Positions 9,358-15,764 of a DNA stretch of 64,000 nt are shown here, one piece after another. The stretch is from Bacteroidaceae bacterium (GTDB taxonomy: Bacteria; Bacteroidota; Bacteroidia; Bacteroidales; Bacteroidaceae), in contig JAFZSA010000037.1 of assembly GCA_017619585.1 (NCBI GenBank), positions 1 to 64,000 of the forward strand. Direction: 5' to 3'. The notes under the pieces were generated by a model. That model ran no database searches. It was not told the DNA's origin and saw only the letters and a list, made by a program, of their open reading frames with translations. Both the position numbers and the translations under genes were made by a program. Every line of letters starts with the position of its first letter. Within the stretch, counting starts at the first letter, position 1.

Positions 9358-10236
9358 ATGTGGATAATATATGCTTTTCTTTCGGCTGCTCTGTTGGGAT
9401 GTTATGATGTATGCAAGAAGCAGTCACTCAGAGGTAATGCCGTAATACCTGTTTTGTTTCTGAATACGCTGTTCTGCTCCCTTATATTCCTGCCATTGGC
9501 ATTGAGTGCTCCTTTTGGCGGATGGGAGGTACAACGTTATATTGTACTGAAAGCTTGCATCGTGCTTAGCAGCTGGATTCTGGGATACATTGGCATGAAG
9601 TACCTTCCCCTTACCTTGGTAGGTCCTATCAATGCTACTCGTCCTGTAATGGTGCTGTTAGGTGCCCTTTTATTGTTTGGGGAACGACTGAATCTATACC
9701 AGTGGATAGGTGTTGGATTGGCTATTCTCAGTTTCTTCCTGTTGAGCAGGAGCGGAAAGAAAGAGGGTATCGACTTTCGTCACAACCGATGGATATTCTG
9801 CATCATAGGTGCGGCTATTCTGGGTGCCCTTAGCGGATTGTATGATAAGTACCTCTTGGCTTCTCCGCAGGACGGTGGCGTAGGGCTGAACAAACTCACG
9901 GTTCAGAGTTTTTACAACTTCTACCAGTGTCTGATGATGGGAGTGGTGCTGCTGACGCTTTGGTACCCCCGCAGGCAGAAGAGTACACCTTTCCATTGGT
10001 CGTGGGGCATTCCCTTGATTAGTATCTTTCTGAGTATAGCCGACTATGTGTATTTCTGTTCATTGCATGAGTCCGGAGCTTTGGTAAGCGTAGTTAGTAT
10101 GGTGCGCCGCGGAAGTGTTATTGTCAGCTTTATGATTGGTGCTTTCCTCTTTCACGAGAAGAACCTCAAGAGTAAAGCCATTGACCTTTTCCTTGTCCTC
10201 TTAGGAATGGTGTTCCTTTATCTTGGAACCCGATAA
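9358..10236 (+). CDS. EamA/DMT-family membrane transporter
   Basis: 292 residues with about ten hydrophobic segments in two related halves (about 1-135 and 145-292), typical of the drug/metabolite transporter superfamily. The first half contains 'YLPLTLVGPINATRPVMVLLGALLLFGERL', a characteristic EamA segment, and the second half has the matching 'SGALVSVVSMVRRGSVIVSFMIGAFLFHEK'. It is probably an inner-membrane exporter or permease for a small metabolite; the substrate cannot be told from the sequence. ATG at 9358 follows the truA-downstream REP by 22 bases. It could be cotranscribed with truA. Confidence 0.85.
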   Translation: MWIIYAFLSAALLGCYDVCKKQSLRGNAVIPVLFLNTLFCSLIFLPLALSAPFGGWEVQRYIVLKACIVLSSWILGYIGMKYLPLTLVGPINATRPVMVLLGALLLFGERLNLYQWIGVGLAILSFFLLSRSGKKEGIDFRHNRWIFCIIGAAILGALSGLYDKYLLASPQDGGVGLNKLTVQSFYNFYQCLMMGVVLLTLWYPRRQKSTPFHWSWGIPLISIFLSIADYVYFCSLHESGALVSVVSMVRRGSVIVSFMIGAFLFHEKNLKSKAIDLFLVLLGMVFLYLGTR

Positions 10237-10240
10237 ACGT

Positions 10241-10273
10241 TCTCCCTCCCTGACGGGAGGGTTGGGGTGGGTC
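10241..10273. repeat. REP-like G/C-rich element
   Basis: CTCCCTCCCTGACGGGAGGG palindrome with tail GGGGTGGGTC, between the stops of two convergent genes. It belongs to the TGACGGGAGG sub-type shared with 23291, 35619, 40639 and 41091. Confidence 0.85.
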
Positions 10274-10275
10274 TC

Positions 10276-10854
10276 CTATAATTTCACCGCTATAGAACTT
10301 AGGGAGTGTTCTATGGTTCTTTTCTGTGTTTCTGTCAGCTCTGTAATCTGCAAATCCCAAATCAGGGTGGTGTCGTCAGGGCTCAGGCTGGCCTTTATGA
10401 GTGGTAACTGGCGCAAGAGACCGCAGACTTCTCCGTCGGCGTCAGGCTGAAAGAAATCGTCAGCTTTGGGGCGCTCCAGTGTACGTTTGACGGGTTGCCA
10501 TTGGGTGTTGTAGAAATAGACCTGGCTGTCTGCTCCTGGACCGTAATAGGTTTTGACCAGACAGATCAGTGTGTCATTCACCAGTTTCATCTCTGCTGAG
10601 CTTTTTTCGGAGATCTTAATTCGGAGGAAATTATCCGTAAGGGTTGTTAACTCGGAATAAGTGTCGAACTTGTTCTTCACCCTTGCCCTCATTTTGTTCT
10701 CTATGAAGTCTATGCAATCCAACTTGTTGTTCTTTGTCAACAATGGGAATATACTGTCAGGTGCCTGAGCAAATACATCACGCATCTTCACTTCCTGTGC
10801 CGAAAGCGTCACAGAAAAAACTATTGCAAATAGAATAGAAATGTTCCTCACCAT
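10276..10854 (-). CDS. DUF3256 family exported protein
   Basis: 192 residues, using the ATG at 10854, which begins a good signal peptide (MVRNISILFAIVFSVTLSAQ). A longer reading from 10878 overlaps the promoter box and is rejected. The mature part contains 'MRDVFAQAPDSIFPLLTKNNKLDCIDFIENKM', typical of DUF3256, a Bacteroidales-restricted family of unknown function. The cleaved signal and lack of a lipobox suggest a periplasmic location. It is convergent with the EamA gene, separated by a REP-like element. Confidence 0.8.
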   Translation of the reverse strand: MVRNISILFAIVFSVTLSAQEVKMRDVFAQAPDSIFPLLTKNNKLDCIDFIENKMRARVKNKFDTYSELTTLTDNFLRIKISEKSSAEMKLVNDTLICLVKTYYGPGADSQVYFYNTQWQPVKRTLERPKADDFFQPDADGEVCGLLRQLPLIKASLSPDDTTLIWDLQITELTETQKRTIEHSLSSIAVKL

Positions 10855-10875
10855 GATTACCGATTCGCTAAAACG

Positions 10876-10883
10876 CAAAACTA
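10876..10883 (-). promoter_or_regulatory. Promoter -7 box TAGTTTTG
   Basis: On the minus strand TAGTTTTG matches TAnnTTTG, 21 bases before the ATG at 10854. An AATTATGAATT repeat (10882-10913) directly abuts it upstream, covering the expected -33 region. Confidence 0.65.
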
Positions 10884-10913
10884 TGAATTATGAATTAAGA
10901 ATTATGAATTCTC
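10882..10913. repeat. AATTATGAATT-family repeat
   Basis: Three to four tandem units of the form TATGAATTA fill the gap between the nuclease stop and the DUF3256 promoter. Confidence 0.8.
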
Positions 10914-10917
10914 AGTA

Positions 10918-11865
10918 CTACCAACTCCACTCCGTCAGCACTTTCTTAGCCTCTACCTCAGTTTCCACATCATCTGGCAGGTTGGGGAAGAAGTCTATGC
11001 CCGTGCGGGCCTCCAACTCATCTATGCTGATAGTGTAGTTCTTTATGTTAGTGTCCTGATTGTCTCTATGCTCTGCCCAGAAGGCAATGGCATGATATTG
11101 GTTGTTCTTGTCCTTAAGCAAAATAGCCATCCAGAAATAACGTGGAACGCGGATAGTGACGCTACGGCCGTGGTTCAAAGCACTTATCTCTGATGAGTTG
11201 AGGAAAGGACTTGGTACGCTTGCCGTTGAGATTGTAGTTCCTCCCTTGGCAATGTACAGTGCATTACGCTTACTCTTGTTAAAGCCCAGGTTATGAACCC
11301 AGTTCTCCATATTCAACCAGATTCCCGAGTTGAATCCGTTATTCTGGGGCTGCATGTTTGATAAATAAAAGGTTTGCCCGTTGGCATTCTGAGACATCAG
11401 ACGGTCATTGGAGTTAACGATATGCCCTCTGTCTAACCCATTGTTATAATGATCGGATGCGTGCGTGCGATACATATAAGGTATGATGGAATCTTCTTGG
11501 AAGGGGTCGCCGTCCCAGTATGCACCTTTCCAGATAGAACCCTTCCAGTTGTTTCGATTCCAAATGGATACCGCATTGGCATCTGTAATGCTGTAGGCTG
11601 CCCAGCGTTGTGTACGATTAACCTTATCCCATTCCTCGGTGTAGGTGACACCGTATTTAGTGGTGCTGTGCACAATAAACATAGTGTTGTCCGCTACTTT
11701 GGGGACTTCCATGCGTTGCTGGTATGCCTTGGCTTCCTGTCCTATCAGGGAGACTGGCTTGTCTGTTGCTGAACCGGATGGGGTGCTGCCTGCGTCATCC
11801 TTGCTACATGCGGAAATGCATATAGCCGTGCAGAGCAATAGAGGGTAGAAATAGTGCTTCTTCAT
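10918..11865 (-). CDS. Surface lipoprotein DNA/RNA non-specific endonuclease
   Basis: 315 residues. The signal peptide ends in a lipobox with Cys at residue 20 followed by SKDDAG. This resembles the Bacteroidota lipoprotein export signal (K then two acidic residues), so the enzyme is probably on the outer face of the outer membrane. The NUC1 (beta-beta-alpha metal) nuclease signature is 'LDRGHIVNSNDRL' with D145-R146-G147-H148, followed by 'TFYLSNMQPQNNGFNSGIW', the conserved Asn-bearing helix. It would cleave DNA and RNA outside the cell. It is one of three exported nucleases within 13 kb. Stop and the downstream DUF3256 promoter are separated only by repeat DNA. Confidence 0.9.
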   Translation of the reverse strand: MKKHYFYPLLLCTAICISACSKDDAGSTPSGSATDKPVSLIGQEAKAYQQRMEVPKVADNTMFIVHSTTKYGVTYTEEWDKVNRTQRWAAYSITDANAVSIWNRNNWKGSIWKGAYWDGDPFQEDSIIPYMYRTHASDHYNNGLDRGHIVNSNDRLMSQNANGQTFYLSNMQPQNNGFNSGIWLNMENWVHNLGFNKSKRNALYIAKGGTTISTASVPSPFLNSSEISALNHGRSVTIRVPRYFWMAILLKDKNNQYHAIAFWAEHRDNQDTNIKNYTISIDELEARTGIDFFPNLPDDVETEVEAKKVLTEWSW

Positions 11866-11896
11866 TGTGGACAGATGATTTTCTGAGGTGTTGTGG

Positions 11897-11938
11897 AAAG
11901 AAAAAGAGGTGCAGATAATCTTTTCATCTACACCTCTC
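11897..11938 (-). terminator. Terminator of rpmE2
   Basis: AGAGGTG/CACCTCT stem around 11904-11938 with a T-rich tract on the minus-strand 3' side. It lies about 40 bases past the rpmE2 stop. Confidence 0.65.
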
Positions 11939-11976
11939 TTCCTGTTATTTCTTTTTGTTCTGAGGCTTGCTCCAGA

Positions 11977-12228
11977 TTACTTCTTGGTGCGAGCGTAGCG
12001 GCTCATGAACTTATCAACACGACCGGCTGTGTCAACCAGCTTGCTCTTACCAGTATAGAAGGGGTGAGAGGTGTTACTGATTTCCAACTTGATTACGGGG
12101 TAAGTTTCGCCCTCGAATTCAATTGTGTCATTGCTCTTAGCTGTAGAGCGGCTCAGGAACATATCGCCGTTGCTCATGTCCTTGAACACTACGGGGCGAT
12201 AGTTTTCGGGATGGATTCCTTCTTTCAT
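11977..12228 (-). CDS. rpmE2: 50S ribosomal protein L31, type B
   Basis: 83 residues starting at 12228 with '[15 protein letters not shown]'. This is L31 of the zinc-independent type B: the Cys residues of the zinc-binding form are absent, and the conserved 'FYTGK' and '[10 protein letters not shown]' segments are present. It is a component of the large ribosomal subunit. A longer in-frame extension to 12333 would run over the promoter and is rejected. The leader from about 12297 holds a perfect palindrome at 12255-12268. Upstream genes are unrelated, so it is probably monocistronic. Confidence 0.95.
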   Translation of the reverse strand: MKEGIHPENYRPVVFKDMSNGDMFLSRSTAKSNDTIEFEGETYPVIKLEISNTSHPFYTGKSKLVDTAGRVDKFMSRYARTKK

Positions 12229-12254
12229 ATTCGTTTTGTTTTGTGCTCCCGAAT

Positions 12255-12268
12255 TTCCGTATACGGAA
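12255..12268. promoter_or_regulatory. 14-bp perfect palindrome in the L31 leader
   Basis: TTCCGTATACGGAA lies in the 5' leader, 27 bases before the L31 start codon. It could be a dimeric-repressor operator or a leader hairpin. The role is unknown. Confidence 0.4.
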
Positions 12269-12302
12269 GGTGATAAGGAGCTGTTATTAATAATTTTGCG
12301 TG

Positions 12303-12310
12303 CAAAGGTA
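12303..12310 (-). promoter_or_regulatory. Promoter -7 box TACCTTTG for rpmE2
   Basis: TACCTTTG on the minus strand fits TAnnTTTG and implies a 70-base leader before ATG 12228. Confidence 0.65.
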
Positions 12311-12361
12311 TGTCTTTTTTCCTTTACCACCAAGTTTTCCTTGAATTATTTTCCCTATAAG

Positions 12362-12378
12362 TCAAGACTTTAGACCTT
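12362..12378. repeat. Short TTTAGAC-family repeat
   Basis: AAGACTTTAGACCTTTG, a degenerate member of the TTTAGAC family between the rpmE2 promoter and the terminator of the neighbouring barrel gene. Confidence 0.35.
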
Positions 12379-12381
12379 TGA

Positions 12382-12415
12382 ATAAAGAAAAAGGGTAGCC
12401 ATTTAGGCCACCCTT
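12382..12415 (-). terminator. Terminator of the outer-membrane barrel gene
   Basis: AAGGGTAGCC / GGCCACCCTT hairpin at 12391-12415, followed on the minus strand by TTTTTCTTT. It lies 25 bases past the stop codon at 12440. Confidence 0.8.
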
Positions 12416-12439
12416 CTTATGATTGAATAAAATTATTGC

Positions 12440-12931
12440 TTAGAATGTGTAACCGATGGTAGCGAAGTGAATCTTGCCCTTGCCAGCTGTTTCATACTGG
12501 AAAGCATAACCAACAGATACTTTCTCCTTGAACTGCAGACCAACGCCAGCAACCATGCCATAAGCACTTTGCTTACCAGCCTTCACATAAGTGTAACCAC
12601 CTGCATAGTTTGCATAGCCACGCCAATTGTCGCCCCAGAAAGTAGGAGTGAAACCGCGAAGACCTGTCTTAACGCCAATCTGCCAGTTGTCACCTGCACC
12701 CTTGAATGTGTCAGTAAAGTCAATGGTTACTACATCCCAAGCCAGGTTGAAGCCGTCAGACTCGGTGATAGCTTTCTGATAACCAGCAGCGATAGCCCAT
12801 GCGCCTGTGCTACCAGGAGTAGCAACACCACCCTTAATTTCAGCGGTGAACTTGCCATTAAAGAACTGAGCGTTTGCACCCATTGCAAAAGTCATTGCTA
12901 CTGCGGCGAGAAGTAATTTAACTGCTTTCAT
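12440..12931 (-). CDS. Small outer-membrane beta-barrel protein
   Basis: 163 residues from ATG 12931. The signal peptide MKAVKLLLAAVAMTFAMGANAQ is cleaved after NAQ. The mature chain alternates hydrophobic and polar residues in about eight strands ('TAEIKGGVATPG', 'WQIGVKTGLRG', 'GYTYVKAGKQSAYGMVAGVGLQF') and ends in aromatic 'ATIGYTF', a typical C-terminal barrel strand. It is an OmpA/porin-like eight-stranded barrel of unknown ligand. The upstream in-frame extension to 13027 crosses the promoter and is rejected. It is monocistronic with its own promoter and terminator. Confidence 0.8.
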   Translation of the reverse strand: MKAVKLLLAAVAMTFAMGANAQFFNGKFTAEIKGGVATPGSTGAWAIAAGYQKAITESDGFNLAWDVVTIDFTDTFKGAGDNWQIGVKTGLRGFTPTFWGDNWRGYANYAGGYTYVKAGKQSAYGMVAGVGLQFKEKVSVGYAFQYETAGKGKIHFATIGYTF

Positions 12932-12992
12932 GATGTAAATTGTTTTAGTTAATAAATAAGGTAAAAAACACTTGTTTAGTTTGTTATTGTTG

Positions 12993-13024
12993 CAAATATA
13001 AGTGATTATACAATATCTTCCAAA
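12993..13024 (-). promoter_or_regulatory. Canonical promoter of the barrel gene
   Basis: On the minus strand a TTTG -33 box (13021-13024) is spaced 20 bases from the -7 box TATATTTG (12993-13000). This is one of the two best matches to the Bacteroidota consensus in the window. Confidence 0.8.
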
Positions 13025-13096
13025 CAAAATTTAACTTTTTTGCAAAATTTTTCCAAAAAAATATAATTTTCATTGTCTTTCTTTAATTTTTATTCA

Positions 13097-13130
13097 AAAA
13101 ATAAGCCCAGAGGCTTAAGTCTCTGGGCTT
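13097..13130 (-). terminator. Terminator of the TonB receptor operon
   Basis: AAGCCCAGAG / CTCTGGGCTT hairpin at 13103-13130, followed on the minus strand by ATTTTTTG. It lies 24 bases beyond the stop of the last operon gene. Confidence 0.85.
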
Positions 13131-13153
13131 GATTTGTTAAATGTATGGATTCT

Positions 13154-14773
13154 TTACTTAATGCCGAAGAAGAGGACGCGTTTGTCTGATGTTACGGTAA
13201 CGGTGCAGTCGGTGCTGACCTCAAACTCGTATTTGTCTGCCTCTGTAACGGTAATGGTGTAGGGCGAATTGCCTGTAGCACCGGCATTCTCCTTAATGGT
13301 GACAGTCTTAATGGTTTCTTCACCATTCTTCAGTGTTACGTCGGCTGTTCCGGCTCCAACCCATGTTACGGCATAGAAGCTATGCTTGCCAGCAGGAACG
13401 GTTAGGGTAAAGTCGCCAGGATTCTTAGAGGTGCCAATCTTCAGTACCTTGCAGTTAGCAACCTCATTGATGGTGCCAACGCCGGTATCATAGAAGTTTG
13501 TTCCTGAAGTGTAGGTAAGGGCTATGCCATATTCAGATGTGTCGCCCTGTTCATTGCCGCCACCACCTTCGCCGGCTTCCAGGATCACCACAGTGGCATT
13601 CTTGATTTCAGGTGTAACGGTACCATCCTTGACATACTTTATCAGCTGTCCTGTAATCTTAACTTTAGATCCCTTCACAAATGCTGTCACGCCTTCTGGC
13701 AGGTTAGCCCAGTAAGCTTCGAATACTTTTCCGCCATCTTTCTCGTCGGCCATCCAGAAGGACTGCTGGTTGCGGCTGACATTGCCAATAACTTCTGTTA
13801 TGTATCCTGTGATGGTATAGGTTTCTGTAGAGGTTCCGCCGTCGGCCAATGCATTTGTCAGTTCTACTGCCTGGGCACAGGTAACAGCAGTGCCTTCTTC
13901 TGTGCCTCCACCGCCACCTTCGCCGGCTTCCAGGATTACCACAGTGGCATTCTTGATTTCAGGTGTAACGGTACCGTCCTTGGCAACATACTTTATCAGT
14001 TGTCCGGTAATCTTAACCTTAGATCCCTTTACAAATGCGGTGACGCCTTCTGGCAGGTTTGCCCAGTAAGCCTCAAATACCTTTCCGCCTTCTTTGTCGT
14101 CTGCCATCCAGAAAGTCTGCTGGTTCTTGCTGACGCTACCTACAACCTCTGTGATATAACCGGTAATGGTATAGGTTTCTGTTGAGGTTGCTCCGTCAGC
14201 CAGTGCATTGGCCAGTTCAACGGCCTGAGCGCAGGTGACAGGCGTTCCTTCAGTCTGTTCACCACTACCACCTTCGCTATTGATAGAATAGACATAGGCG
14301 GCACCCTTGCCGACGGTCTCGGGTGTGGTGCCCTTGTAGTTAACTACCTTACCATATACCACAACCTCGTCGCCAACCTTAATGTCGGTAACGGCTGTAA
14401 ACTTCTTCTTGCCTGGGCCATAAACTTGGAAGGCGGTAAAGGTAGTACTCTTGTTACCTTCGTCAATCATGGTGAAGGTCATATTGCCATACTTTGTGAT
14501 GGTCTCTTCTGTTGTTGTGTTGGATGCTACCTTACCCTTGATGTAGACGGCCTGTTCAGACTCTGTGTCGGCCTGCAGGGTATTGATGAAGGCCACCACG
14601 CCGGCCACGTTATATGGATCTTCTAATGTGCCGGTTCCGGCGGGCTGGATTTCCTTGTCAGGTACTTTCTCTTCTGTACCAGGAATCTGATACGGTGCGG
14701 GAACGTCCTCGCAGCAGGTGAAAGCAAATACGCCTAATGTGGCGAACAGGATGCTCTTAAAAGTCTTTTTCAT
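13154..14773 (-). CDS. Lipoprotein with tandem OB-fold-like domains
   Basis: 539 residues with a lipoprotein-like signal peptide ending FTCCEDVP (Cys 20 or 21). An N-terminal domain (about 45-165, 'GTLEDPYNVAGVVAFINTLQ ... VYIKGKV') is followed by two nearly identical copies of about 112 residues (177-288 and 291-400). Each copy begins 'VTCAQAVELxNALADG', includes 'YTITGYITEV' and 'VKGSKVKITGQL', and ends in a Gly-rich linker 'EAGEGGGG'. The pattern suggests OB-fold modules, which in known families bind nucleic acid or sugars. The last about 130 residues form a beta-sandwich-like domain. It is the third gene of an operon behind the DUF5689 lipoprotein and the TonB receptor. Ligand unknown; a surface-binding role is inferred. 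Confidence 0.75.
   Translation of the reverse strand: MKKTFKSILFATLGVFAFTCCEDVPAPYQIPGTEEKVPDKEIQPAGTGTLEDPYNVAGVVAFINTLQADTESEQAVYIKGKVASNTTTEETITKYGNMTFTMIDEGNKSTTFTAFQVYGPGKKKFTAVTDIKVGDEVVVYGKVVNYKGTTPETVGKGAAYVYSINSEGGSGEQTEGTPVTCAQAVELANALADGATSTETYTITGYITEVVGSVSKNQQTFWMADDKEGGKVFEAYWANLPEGVTAFVKGSKVKITGQLIKYVAKDGTVTPEIKNATVVILEAGEGGGGGTEEGTAVTCAQAVELTNALADGGTSTETYTITGYITEVIGNVSRNQQSFWMADEKDGGKVFEAYWANLPEGVTAFVKGSKVKITGQLIKYVKDGTVTPEIKNATVVILEAGEGGGGNEQGDTSEYGIALTYTSGTNFYDTGVGTINEVANCKVLKIGTSKNPGDFTLTVPAGKHSFYAVTWVGAGTADVTLKNGEETIKTVTIKENAGATGNSPYTITVTEADKYEFEVSTDCTVTVTSDKRVLFFGIK
13556..14250. repeat. Internal tandem duplication of about 345 bp
   Basis: Two adjacent segments (about 13556-13900 and 13910-14250) of the lipoprotein gene are highly similar. 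By eye the encoded copies differ at about 10 of 112 residues, with one codon gap (KYVAKDG versus KYVKDG), and long blocks are identical. Confidence 0.85.
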
Positions 14774-14808
14774 AATGTATATTTGTTTTGTTTTTGTTTA
14801 TTAGTTAT

Positions 14809-14882
14809 CGACCCCCTCTATATCTCCCCGAGGGGAGACTTGTGGTTATTCTCCCTCCCTCGGGAGGGAAGGGGAGGGGTTA
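14809..14882. repeat. Double REP-like element within an operon gap
   Basis: Two G/C-rich palindromes in tandem fill the gap between the DUF5689 and OB-fold lipoprotein genes. The first (14811-14847) is the reverse complement of 23370-23406 with one mismatch in 37. The second reads CTCCCTCCCTCGGGAGGG. They lie inside the transcribed unit and could form an intercistronic hairpin. Confidence 0.85.
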
Positions 14883-15728
14883 TTCATTTATATCACTCAT
14901 GGTACGCATGCCCAGCTGCCATCCGTCGTTGTAACGACTTAGCACGCCGTAGATGGTGTACACGTGGTCTTTCTCTATGGGGTAGCTGGCAAAGTCGGCG
15001 TACGTGCTGGTGCGCAGGTCCAGTGTGCCGCCGCCCTGAACATTGATAGTATTGGTAACGCCATTACCCGTATCGGCATCCTCTGGTGCTGCTAACACCC
15101 AGCGCTCTGTGCTCTTGGGGGTGATGGTTCCCTTTACGCGAACGATGCATCCTGCCCATTGGTCTTTACTTAGGTTCTTGACGTTGGCAAAGTCCAAGGT
15201 GTCTATACGTGAAGCATCTGGTGCGCCCAGGAACTTGATGCGGTTCCAGAAGTCCTGCTGGGTCATACGTCCTATACGTTCTACGCCCTTGGCATTCTTG
15301 CTGGGGTATCCCAACTGTCCGTTTTTGCCGTATCCGCCTATATACAATCCTTTCAGGCTAAATATAACCTCCTGTCCGGGTTGGATGTAGTTGTAAAGTG
15401 CATCTTGGTTAACGCCAATGATGATGAAACCAGGATTCTGGCTGGTTCCGTCCTGCAGTACTATCTGCTGTGTCAGGTTTCCACCGTCATCGGTACAGAT
15501 AACGGTGCCGCGCAGCATGCTGTCGTTTTTGATTTCTGCGAAGCTGTTTCCGCTGATGGCGCTGCTGAAGTCGTTCTTCAGTTCCTGTACGGAGATGACG
15601 TTATGCTCCTGCAGACTCTTGTTCCAGATGGTGTAGCCTGTATAGATATCGTCCTCCCAACCGGAATTCTGGCAGGCAGAAGCAGCAAAGCCCAATGCCA
15701 GGGTGAGCAATATATAACTCTTTTTCAT
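14880..15728 (-). CDS. DUF5689 lipoprotein
   Basis: 282 residues. Signal peptide MKKSYILLTLALGFAASAC gives lipid attachment at C19, followed by QNSGWEDD. The body matches the DUF5689 pattern: 'ISVQELKNDF' near 47, 'MLRGTVICTDDGGNLTQQIVLQDGT' and 'GFIIIGVN', then 'GQEVIFSLKGLYIGGYG', an OB-fold-like arrangement. DUF5689 proteins commonly neighbour TonB receptors and extracellular nucleases in Bacteroidota (family knowledge, not tested here). It lies between the receptor (stop 36 bases upstream) and the tandem-domain lipoprotein. A surface binding subunit is likely; the ligand is not shown by the sequence. Confidence 0.82.
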   Translation of the reverse strand: MKKSYILLTLALGFAASACQNSGWEDDIYTGYTIWNKSLQEHNVISVQELKNDFSSAISGNSFAEIKNDSMLRGTVICTDDGGNLTQQIVLQDGTSQNPGFIIIGVNQDALYNYIQPGQEVIFSLKGLYIGGYGKNGQLGYPSKNAKGVERIGRMTQQDFWNRIKFLGAPDASRIDTLDFANVKNLSKDQWAGCIVRVKGTITPKSTERWVLAAPEDADTGNGVTNTINVQGGGTLDLRTSTYADFASYPIEKDHVYTIYGVLSRYNDGWQLGMRTMSDINE

Positions 15729-15764
15729 ATCTTTCTGTGTTTATATATAATAATGTATGGGGGA

